Source: an uncultured Acidovorax sp. (lineage in GTDB: Bacteria; Pseudomonadota; Gammaproteobacteria; Burkholderiales; Burkholderiaceae_C). Taken from it: a stretch of 64,000 nt of DNA. Below the pieces are notes generated by a model. It did no database searches. It had not been told where the DNA came from and worked only from the letters and a program-made list of their open reading frames with translations. This document shows, one piece after another, positions 57,447-64,000 of this stretch. The position numbers and the translations under genes are program-made. Position 1 is the stretch's first letter. Every line of letters starts with the position of its first letter. Location of the stretch: the NCBI GenBank assembly GCA_913774625.1, contig CAJYHL010000072.1, positions 1 through 64,000 on the forward strand, given 5' to 3'.

Positions 57447-58136
57447 TTGACCAGAACGTCCATCTACATCGACGGCTACAACCTCTACTACTCCCGGCTC
57501 AAGGGAACACCGTACAAATGGTTGGACATCGCGGCACTGTTCCGTGATCGCATCCTGCTGCCGCAAGACCCGGGCGCAACGGTAGTCGCCATCAAATACT
57601 TCACAGCGCCAGTCAAGGCGAACTACGCCCGGCACGCAGAAGCGTCATCCCAGGCGCAAACCCAGTATCTGCGCGCCATACAGTCCCGCGCACCGGGGCT
57701 CGTCCAAATCATCAATGGCTTCCATATCTTCGGGGCGGCATCATTGCCTACCTATCGAGAAGGCACCAGCCCTTCCAAGGACGATGTCTCGCGTGTCTGG
57801 ATGATCGAAGAGAAGCAGACCGATGTGAATATCGCCTTGCACGCCTACCGCGACGCGGTGCGTGGCGCATGTGATCAGTTGGTGATCTGCTCCAACGACA
57901 GCGACCTGGAACCCGCACTGAAAATGATCCGCGAGGATGTGCCCACCGCCAGGCTCGGGCTGGTCATGCCCTTGCGTGACAAGGACACGGAGGCCGGCAA
58001 GGTGCCCAACAAGCGACTCACGGCGCTGGCGCATTGGGTGCGCCGCCACATCCGGGATGACGAACTGGCGCAGTCGCAGTTGCCGCAACATGTTCCAACC
58101 CCAAAGAAACCCGCGAGCAAACCACTGCACTGGTGA
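57447..58136 (+). CDS. NYN-domain (PIN-like) putative RNase
   Basis: A 229-residue protein of the NYN/LabA type, a PIN-like fold that usually cuts RNA. The acidic metal residues are seen in TSIYIDGYNLYYSRL (first Asp), EKQTDVNIALHAYRDAV (Asp) and CSNDSDLEPALKMI (Asp pair). A basic C-terminal tail (TPKKPASKPLHW) could bind nucleic acid. The start is taken as TTG 57447, giving MTRTSIYIDGYN; GTG 57435 and ATG 57375 are in frame, but the latter lies before the leader hairpin. It sits exactly between the two copies of the tracr tail, just before cas9. Whether it has a job in the CRISPR system is unknown. Confidence 0.78.
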   Translation: MTRTSIYIDGYNLYYSRLKGTPYKWLDIAALFRDRILLPQDPGATVVAIKYFTAPVKANYARHAEASSQAQTQYLRAIQSRAPGLVQIINGFHIFGAASLPTYREGTSPSKDDVSRVWMIEEKQTDVNIALHAYRDAVRGACDQLVICSNDSDLEPALKMIREDVPTARLGLVMPLRDKDTEAGKVPNKRLTALAHWVRRHIRDDELAQSQLPQHVPTPKKPASKPLHW

Positions 58137-58169
58137 GGTATGCCGCATGGCCGCATTCGACGAAAGCCC

Positions 58170-58259
58170 GGAAAGGCGAAGGCCCCGCATGCGGGGCCTT
58201 CCATTTGGTGCATCTTTCAGCTTGTTAGCGTCCAGAGCGCATATCCCAGTGATCTGAGT
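58170..58259 (-). ncRNA. tracrRNA of the type II-C system
   Basis: On the minus strand from about 58259: AGATCACTGGGATATGCGC (58255-58237) is an exact 19-base complement of the crRNA repeat middle. It continues as TCTGGACGCTAAC (58236-58224), which pairs with the repeat start GUUCCGGCCAG with two small mismatched loops. The tail AAGCTGAAAGATGCACCAAATGG follows in two parts, then the perfect terminator palindrome at 58201-58178. About 90 nt. The anti-repeat at the 5' end and the terminator at the 3' end fix the direction as minus, opposite to cas9, and also fix crRNA direction as minus. Confidence 0.88.
58177..58237. repeat. 61-bp direct repeat, copy 2 (tracr tail)
   Basis: The partner of 57167-57227, identical over its length. 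This copy belongs to the functional-looking tracrRNA. The two copies bracket the NYN gene. Confidence 0.97.
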
Positions 58260-58298
58260 GTTTGCCAATCTACCTGAATCCGCTACAAACGGCAAACA
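58259..58298. promoter_or_regulatory. Symmetric back-to-back promoters of cas9 (+) and tracrRNA (-)
   Basis: An 8-bp inverted repeat, TGTTTGCC (58259-58266) and GGCAAACA (58291-58298), supplies a -35 for each strand. Plus: TTGCCA (58262-58267), 16 bases, TACAAA (58284-58289). Minus: TTGCCG (58295-58290), 17 bases, TAGATT (58272-58267). The two promoters cover the same 40 bases, so polymerase can use only one at a time; transcripts leave in opposite directions. Confidence 0.6.
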
Positions 58299-58316
58299 GC
58301 AGAGAGAGGGAAATTC

Positions 58317-61300
58317 ATGCGAAGAGACAACCCCCTGGACTATCGTTTGGCGCTGGATCTGGGCTCCACGTCGCTGGGCTGGGCTATTTTCCGATTGGAC
58401 GCAGAGGGTGCCCCATCGGCCATCATCAAGGCCGGCGTGCGCATCTTCAGCGATGGCCGCAACCCCAAGGACGGATCGTCGCTCGCCGTCACCCGCCGGG
58501 CCGCACGCGCCATGCGGCGTCGGCGCGACCGGCTGCTCAAGCGCAAGGCCCGCATGCTGGCCGCGCTGGAGCGGCATGGGTTCTTTCCGCAGGAAGAGTC
58601 GGCACGCAAGGCGCTGGAGAAGCTGAATCCTTTTCAGCTGCGCGCGCAAGGCCTGGAAGTGCCGCTCAAGCCGGAAGAATTCGGCCGGGCCCTGTTCCAC
58701 CTGAACCAGCGCCGGGGCTTCCAGAGCAACCGCAAGACCGACCGCAAGGACAGCGACAGCGGCGCGCTCAAGCAGGCCATTGGCACGTTACGAGCGCAGA
58801 TGCACGAATCCGGCTGCCGCACGGTGGGCGAGTGGTTCTGGAAAGTGCCCATGGAGCAAAAGCCCTGGGGCGTGAAAGGCCAGGGCGTACGCGCCCGCTA
58901 CCGCGAAACGCCGTTCACCACCGACGAGGGCAAGAAGCGCATCGATAAGCGCTACGACCTGTACGTCGATCGCGCCATGGTGGCGCAGGAATTCGATGCG
59001 CTGTGGGCCGCGCAGGCGGTATTCAACCCCGCGCTGTTCAACGAAGCGGCTGGCGCCGAACTGCGCGACATCCTGCTGCACCAGCGCAAGCTGCGGCCCG
59101 TGCAGCCCGGCCGCTGCACGCTGGTGCCAGAGGAACCCCGCGCTCTGCTGGCGCTGCCGAGCACGCAGCGCTTCCGTATCTACCAGGAAGTGAATCATCT
59201 GCGCGTGCTGCATGACGAACTGCGCGAAGAGGCCCTCACCCTGGCGCAGCGGGATCAGATCGTGGCGCTGCTGGAAAAGCAGGCCAAGGTGACTTTCACG
59301 GCCATGCGCAAAGCGCTGGGCTTTTCGGCCCTCTTCAACCTGGAAGACGCCAAGCGCGATGGCCTCAAGGGCAACGCCACGGCGGCGGCGCTGGGCAAAA
59401 AGGACTTGTTCGGCCCGCTGTGGGCCGGGTTCGACACCGTGCTGCAGGACGAGATCGTCACGCAGCTGATGACCGAGGAAAGCGAGCCGCGCCTGATCGC
59501 CTGGCTGCAGGAACACACGGGCGTGGACGAGGCACGGGCGCAGGCCATTGCCAACGCGGGCCTGCCCGAGGGCTACGGAAGCCTGGGGCGCACGGCACTG
59601 GCGCGCATCGTTCCGGAGCTGCAGCGCGACGTCATCACTTATGCCGATGCTGTGAAGGCAGCAGATTTTGCACACCACAGCGATCTGGGTTTTAACTTCG
59701 AGCCCGACCAGGACGAAGTGGAACGCATCGGCGAGCGCACTATCGCATCCTCCGGAGAAATCAAGCCGGTCTTCGTCTTCAAGCAATTGCCGTACTACGG
59801 CAGGGCGCTACAGCGCCACGTGGCCTTCGGAACCGGCAAGCCCGAAGATCCGGAAGAGAGGCGTTACGGCAAGATCGCCAACCCCACCGTCCACATCGGA
59901 CTGAACCAGGTGCGCGTGGTGGTCAATGCGCTGATGCGCCGCTATGGCCGGCCAGCCGAAGTGGTGATCGAGCTGGCGCGCGACCTCAAGCAAAGCCGCG
60001 AACAGAAGCTGGAAGCGCAGCAGCGGCAGGCGGACAACCAGAAGCGCAATGCACGCATCCGCCGCTCCATCGCCGAGGTGCGGGGCATCAGCGAAGAACG
60101 CGTGCGCACGCTGGACATCCAGAAATGGATCCTGTGGGAAGAGTTGAGCCACGATGCGGCCGACCGCCGCTGCCCCTATAGCGGCGTGCAGATCAGCGCG
60201 AGCATGCTGCTGGGCGAGCGCGTGGAGATCGAGCACATCCTGCCGTTCTCTATGACCCTGGACGACAGCCTGAACAACCGCACGGTGGCGCTGCGCGAAG
60301 CCAACCGCATCAAGCGCAACCGCACGCCGTGGGAAGCCCGCGCCGACTTCGAGGCCCAGGGCTGGAGCTACGACGGCATCCTGCAGCGTGCGGAGCGCAT
60401 GGCGCTGCGCAAGCGCTACCGCTTCGCGCCAGACGGCTACGAACGCTGGCTGGGCGAGGACAAGGACTTCCTGGCCCGCGCGCTCAACGACACGCGCTAC
60501 CTCTCGCGCGTGGCGGCGGAATACCTGCGGCTGGTGTGCCCCGGCAGCGCCACCCGCGTGATCCCAGGCCAGATGACGGCGCTGCTGCGCGGCAAGTTCG
60601 GCCTGAACGACGTGCTGGGCCTGGACGGCGAGAAGAACCGCAACGACCACCGCCATCATGCAGTGGATGCCTGCGTGATCGGCGTGACCGACCAGCGCAT
60701 GATGCAGCGCTTCGCCCAGGCCAATGCGCAGGCGCGTGAAGATGGTTTGACACGCCTGGTCGAAGACATGCCGCTGCCCTGGCCCAGCTACCGCGCCCAT
60801 GTGGAACGCGCCGTGCGCCACATCTGGGTCAGCCACAAGCCCGACCACGGCTTCGAAGGCGCCATGATGGAGGAGACCAGCTACGGCATCCTGCGCGACG
60901 GCAGCATCAAGCAGCGCCGCAAGGCCGACGGCAGCGCGGGACGCGAGATCAGCAACCTGATCCGCATCGCCGAGCCCGGACAGCCCCAGCGCCATGGCGT
61001 AGATGCCGAAGGCCGGCCGCTGCCCTACAAGGGCTATGTGGGGGGCAGCAACTACTGCATCGAGATCACCGTCAACGACAAGGGCAAATGGGAAGGGCAG
61101 GTGATCTCCACGTTCGATGCGTATCGCATCGTGCGGGAGGGGGGATTGGGGCAGCTACGGCATCCGACCCAAGGCCAGAATGGGCAGGCATTGGCCATGC
61201 GACTGGTGATTGGCGACAGCGTGCGGCTGGAGGTAGGTGAGCAAGAGCGTGTCATGCGCATCGTGAAAATCAACGGCAACAATGGACAGGTATTCATGGC

Positions 61301-61457
61301 ACCAGTACATGAGGCCAATGTGGATGCGCGAAACAGCGACAAAGCGGATGCTTTTGCCTATACCTCCAAATACGCAGGATCATTTCAGAAGGCCAAGGCC
61401 CGCCAAGTCACCATCTCCCCCATCGGTGAGCTGCGCGATCCGGGGTTCAAAGGCTGA
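58317..61457 (+). CDS. cas9: Cas9 endonuclease, type II-C
   Basis: A 1046-residue Cas9, the compact size of type II-C. RuvC-I is LALDLGSTSLGWAIF with Asp14. The Arg-rich bridge helix is at about 60-80 (RAARAMRRRRDRLLKRKARM). RuvC-II is VVIELARDLK with Glu552. The HNH domain has CPYSG and VEIEHILPFS with His640 and the Asn in SLNNRTVALREANR. RuvC-III is HRHHAVDACVIG with Asp784. All catalytic residues are present, so both strands can be cut. The C-terminal 200 residues form the PAM-interacting part; the PAM cannot be read from sequence. GAGAGGG precedes the ATG. Followed closely by cas1 (6 bases) and cas2. Confidence 0.97.
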   Translation: MRRDNPLDYRLALDLGSTSLGWAIFRLDAEGAPSAIIKAGVRIFSDGRNPKDGSSLAVTRRAARAMRRRRDRLLKRKARMLAALERHGFFPQEESARKALEKLNPFQLRAQGLEVPLKPEEFGRALFHLNQRRGFQSNRKTDRKDSDSGALKQAIGTLRAQMHESGCRTVGEWFWKVPMEQKPWGVKGQGVRARYRETPFTTDEGKKRIDKRYDLYVDRAMVAQEFDALWAAQAVFNPALFNEAAGAELRDILLHQRKLRPVQPGRCTLVPEEPRALLALPSTQRFRIYQEVNHLRVLHDELREEALTLAQRDQIVALLEKQAKVTFTAMRKALGFSALFNLEDAKRDGLKGNATAAALGKKDLFGPLWAGFDTVLQDEIVTQLMTEESEPRLIAWLQEHTGVDEARAQAIANAGLPEGYGSLGRTALARIVPELQRDVITYADAVKAADFAHHSDLGFNFEPDQDEVERIGERTIASSGEIKPVFVFKQLPYYGRALQRHVAFGTGKPEDPEERRYGKIANPTVHIGLNQVRVVVNALMRRYGRPAEVVIELARDLKQSREQKLEAQQRQADNQKRNARIRRSIAEVRGISEERVRTLDIQKWILWEELSHDAADRRCPYSGVQISASMLLGERVEIEHILPFSMTLDDSLNNRTVALREANRIKRNRTPWEARADFEAQGWSYDGILQRAERMALRKRYRFAPDGYERWLGEDKDFLARALNDTRYLSRVAAEYLRLVCPGSATRVIPGQMTALLRGKFGLNDVLGLDGEKNRNDHRHHAVDACVIGVTDQRMMQRFAQANAQAREDGLTRLVEDMPLPWPSYRAHVERAVRHIWVSHKPDHGFEGAMMEETSYGILRDGSIKQRRKADGSAGREISNLIRIAEPGQPQRHGVDAEGRPLPYKGYVGGSNYCIEITVNDKGKWEGQVISTFDAYRIVREGGLGQLRHPTQGQNGQALAMRLVIGDSVRLEVGEQERVMRIVKINGNNGQVFMAPVHEANVDARNSDKADAFAYTSKYAGSFQKAKARQVTISPIGELRDPGFKG

Positions 61458-61463
61458 CGCAGC

Positions 61464-62393
61464 ATGGTCGGCCGCATCGTCGAAATCGCGGACGACCGGC
61501 GGCACCTCTTCGTGCATCGCGGCTTTCTCGTCGTGCGCGACACCGAGGGCGAGCGCAAGGAACTCGGCCAGATCCCCCTGGACGACATCGCCGCCGTCAT
61601 CGCCAATGCCCACGGCCTGAGCTACACCAACAACCTGCTGGTGGCCCTGGCCGAACGCGGGGCGCCCTTCGTGCTTTGCGGCGCCAACCACAACGCGGTC
61701 GGTATGCTGCTGCCCATCGACGGCCACCATGTGCAGGCCAAGCGCATCGAAGCGCAATTGGCCGCCGGGCTGCCGCTGCTCAAGCGGCTATGGGCGACCG
61801 TGGTCAAGGCCAAGCTGGAACAGCAGGCCGCCGCGCTGGAGGCCGCAGGCGCCGCCACGGCCCCGCTGCTGGCTCTGGTGGGCAAAGTGCGCAGCGGCGA
61901 CCCCGAGAACATCGAAGGGCAGGGCGCCAAGCGCTACTGGAGCCTGCTGTTCGGTGCGGATTTCCGGCGTGACCAGGACGGCGAAGGATTGAATGCGCTG
62001 CTCAACTATGGCTACACCGTGCTGCGCTCCGCCACCGCTCGCGCCGTGGTGGCTGCCGGCCTGCACCCCAGCCTGGGCCTGCATCACAGCAACGATGCCA
62101 ATCCCATGCGGCTGGTGGACGACCTGATGGAGCCCTTCCGGCCGGTGGTGGACCTCAAGGTCTGGCAATTGCACCGGGCGGGCGAAGCCCATGTCACGCC
62201 TGAAACCAAGCGTGCCCTGGTGCGCGTGCTGTACGACGACATGCAGACCCTGCAGGGCGTGACGCCCGTCATGGTATGCATGCAGCGCATGGCGACGTCG
62301 CTGGCCCAGGTCTATCTGGGTGAACGGCTCCGGCTCGACCTGCCTCTACCCGGCCTGCCGCTGTCGCTCGCAGGCAGCTTCGATCCCGATTGA
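61464..62393 (+). CDS. cas1: Cas1 integrase, type II-C
   Basis: A 309-residue Cas1, which with Cas2 inserts new spacers at the leader end of the array. Metal-binding residues are visible: Glu in GDPENIEGQGAKRYWSLLFG, His in SLGLHHSNDANPM and the acidic pair in RLVDDLMEPFRPVVDLKVW. The N-terminal beta domain (MVGRIVEIADDRRHLFVHRG) is typical of type II Cas1. Spacing of 6 bases from cas9 marks one operon. Confidence 0.96.
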   Translation: MVGRIVEIADDRRHLFVHRGFLVVRDTEGERKELGQIPLDDIAAVIANAHGLSYTNNLLVALAERGAPFVLCGANHNAVGMLLPIDGHHVQAKRIEAQLAAGLPLLKRLWATVVKAKLEQQAAALEAAGAATAPLLALVGKVRSGDPENIEGQGAKRYWSLLFGADFRRDQDGEGLNALLNYGYTVLRSATARAVVAAGLHPSLGLHHSNDANPMRLVDDLMEPFRPVVDLKVWQLHRAGEAHVTPETKRALVRVLYDDMQTLQGVTPVMVCMQRMATSLAQVYLGERLRLDLPLPGLPLSLAGSFDPD

Positions 62394-62429
62394 ATGCATG
62401 CCAGCGGACAGACAGGCAGGATTGCAACC

Positions 62430-62756
62430 ATGCTGACGGGGTACCGACTCATGTGGATGGTGGTGATGTTCGACTTGCCAGTGATCACCAAGGCCGAGCG
62501 CAAGGCCGCCACGGGCTTTCGCAATGCCTTGCTGGACGTGGGCTTTCAAATGAGCCAGTTCAGCGTCTATCTGCGCTTTTGCACCAGTCAGGCCCAGGTG
62601 GACACGCTATGCCGGCAGGTGGAGCAGGCCTTGCCGGCGGGCGGCAAAGTGCATATCTTCCAGTTCACCGACAAGCAATACGAGCGAGCCATCTCCTTCC
62701 AAGGGCGCAGCCGTCAGCCTGCGCAAAAAGCGCCCGATCAATTCGATCTTTTCTAG
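62430..62756 (+). CDS. cas2: Cas2, type II-C
   Basis: A 108-residue Cas2 with the ferredoxin-like fold: WMVVMFDLPVITKAERKAAT holds the conserved Asp, then FQMSQFSVYLRFCTSQAQVD and GKVHIFQFTDKQYERAISF. It bridges two Cas1 dimers in spacer integration. ATG 62430 (MLTGYRLMWMVVMFDLP) is preferred; 62448 is also possible. No csn2 or cas4 follows, as expected for subtype II-C. Confidence 0.95.
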   Translation: MLTGYRLMWMVVMFDLPVITKAERKAATGFRNALLDVGFQMSQFSVYLRFCTSQAQVDTLCRQVEQALPAGGKVHIFQFTDKQYERAISFQGRSRQPAQKAPDQFDLF

Positions 62757-62788
62757 CCAAACGCGATGTTTTCCTGGACTGCGAAAGC

Positions 62789-62813
62789 GAAAAAACTCTT
62801 TACGAATCAAAGA
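62789..62813 (-). terminator. Weak intrinsic terminator at the array end
   Basis: On the minus strand TCTTT-GATTCGT-AAAGA is followed by GTTTTTTCG. It would end a minus-strand array transcript that enters from the right, just after the terminal repeat. Stem of only five A/T-rich pairs. Confidence 0.5.
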
Positions 62814-62827
62814 TTTATCGCGACCAC

Positions 62828-64000
62828 AGTCTAGATCACTGGGATATGCGCACTGGCCGGAACCCATCGTCCGTACCATGGTCGATGCGCTGGAGTCTAG
62901 ATCACTGGGATATGCGCACTGGCCGGAACCGGGATCTCGTGCCAGCGCACGTCGAGCGGAGTCTAGATCACTGGGATATGCGCACTGGCCGGAACCGAAG
63001 CGGCCGGCATGACGCCGGAGCAGTGAGTCTAGATCACTGGGATATGCGCACTGGCCGGAACACCACGCGGTGCTGGGTCAAGGCCTTGCCGCAGTCTAGA
63101 TCACTGGGATATGCGCACTGGCCGGAACTGCAGCGTCGAAGTAACGCAAAAAAATCTGAGTCTAGATCACTGGGATATGCGCACTGGCCGGAACATCTTC
63201 AGGCAGCGCATGACGTGCGCACGGAGTCTAGATCACTGGGATATGCGCACTGGCCGGAACGGGAGCGCAATGGCAACCGCTGGCACGATGAGTCTAGATC
63301 ACTGGGATATGCGCACTGGCCGGAACTGCAGGTGCTGCCGCAGCTGGACCAAGCCAAGTCTAGATCACTGGGATATGCGCACTGGCCGGAACCGGCACGC
63401 CGCGCTCTTGGAGCCAGTGGTAAGTCTAGATCACTGGGATATGCGCACTGGCCGGAACTCAACGACGACGGCGACGCACTGCGGCTGGAGTCTAGATCAC
63501 TGGGATATGCGCACTGGCCGGAACCTTTGCTACATGGCCGCATGCGTGCAGCACAGTCTAGATCACTGGGATATGCGCACTGGCCGGAACCCGAAGAGCT
63601 TGACGAATGATGGAGCCCTGAGTCTAGATCACTGGGATATGCGCACTGGCCGGAACTGCATATTCGCGTGGCAATGCGGCCCAACGAGTCTAGATCACTG
63701 GGATATGCGCACTGGCCGGAACGCGCAGCACGCCGCACTTGCCGCCTCGCAGAGTCTAGATCACTGGGATATGCGCACTGGCCGGAACCAGATGCGCCGA
63801 TCACTGCGGAAGTCAGCGAGTCTAGATCACTGGGATATGCGCACTGGCCGGAACACATCAACGCGGTGCTCGACCGCGTGAAAGAGTCTAGATCACTGGG
63901 ATATGCGCACTGGCCGGAACGGCGGCATGCCGTCCATCTGCCACCCGCGCAGTCTAGATCACTGGGATATGCGCACTGGCCGGAACAAGGTGAGTAGATG
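62828..64000 (-). CRISPR. Type II-C CRISPR array, 18 repeats, continues past the window
   Basis: Eighteen 36-bp repeats start at 62828 and recur every 66 bases (once 67), the last at 63951-63986. Each reads AGTCTAGATCACTGGGAT then ATGCGCACTGGCCGGAAC on the plus strand, with no variation seen. Seventeen complete spacers are 30 nt long, except one of 31 nt (63062-63092), and a partial one runs to the end. The anti-repeat in the tracrRNA shows that crRNAs are read from the minus strand, so the repeat begins GTTCCGGCC. The leader and newest spacers should then lie to the right, outside the window. The repeat end in that direction (TAGACT) resembles a -10 box, as in type II-C arrays where each repeat has its own promoter. 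Confidence 0.98.

Noticed and set aside
58224-58316. tracrRNA on the plus strand running toward cas9
   Set aside because: The plus strand has no tail or terminator after the anti-repeat before the cas9 start, while the minus strand has promoter, anti-repeat, tail and terminator in the right order.
58136-58316. cas9 promoter as target of the sgRNA-like guide, as in S. pyogenes tracr-L
   Set aside because: I looked on both strands for the seed (GCGGAGGT or its complement) and found no match of useful length here.
62830-63990. Long open frames through the CRISPR array with a repeated peptide such as SLDHWDMRTGRN
   Set aside because: They are the repeat unit translated at a 66-base period (a multiple of three); this is a CRISPR array, not a repeat protein.

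Overview
The window is high-GC DNA with dense, short-gapped operons, many LysR and GntR regulators and many ABC and Bug-type binding proteins. This fits a Burkholderiales bacterium of the Comamonadaceae, probably Acidovorax or Paracidovorax-like. The taxonomic call is an inference from gene content (split metH under an SAH riboswitch, a Bug receptor, a type II-C CRISPR locus), not a database result.

Layout. 1-9.4 kb is a type VI secretion island: the end of a vgrG, a two-domain peptidoglycan-attacking effector with its immunity gene, then a scrapyard of four related periplasmic immunity genes. These are interleaved with broken effector pieces and two dead transposases (IS30-like and IS5-like). 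The four immunity genes form an A-B / A-B pattern, as if a two-gene unit had been duplicated. 9.4-36.9 kb is mostly ordinary metabolism and transport: glutamate dehydrogenase, DUF4197, PPK2, an amidase-AzlDC-oligopeptide importer operon with a divergent MocR regulator, a TonB receptor with a Fur-like box, PACE and EamA exporters, chromate transporter, a cycloisomerase plus Bug receptor, a PdxR-like regulator and an MFS exporter. 37.0-39.4 kb is a truncated integron: intI broken at about residue 138, an attI-like core site, and two cassettes (HEPN-like protein, HNH nuclease), each closed by an attC. 39.5-54.2 kb returns to regulators, amino-acid ABC transport (one system coupled to an AllA-like lyase), an AMP-forming ligase with a FadL-type porin, and a lipoprotein. 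54.2-57.1 kb is an SAH riboswitch driving the large half of split metH.

57.1-64.0 kb is a type II-C CRISPR-Cas locus: cas9, cas1, cas2 and an array of 18 identical 36-bp repeats that runs off the right edge. A tracrRNA lies just upstream of cas9 on the minus strand. Its anti-repeat matches the repeat, so the crRNAs should also be read from the minus strand.

The most unusual object is a second, tracrRNA-derived RNA gene between metH and a NYN-domain gene. It has the same 61-bp tracr tail and terminator. Instead of the anti-repeat core, it carries in one transcript a copy of the 5' end of the repeat (GUUCCGGC), a CUUG-capped hairpin and the lower half of the anti-repeat. A TATACT -10 box sits so that the RNA would start with a guide of about 21 nt. 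This is the layout of a natural single-guide RNA, encoded as its own gene. The NYN gene, which has an intrinsic-terminator hairpin in its leader, lies exactly between this RNA and the true tracrRNA.
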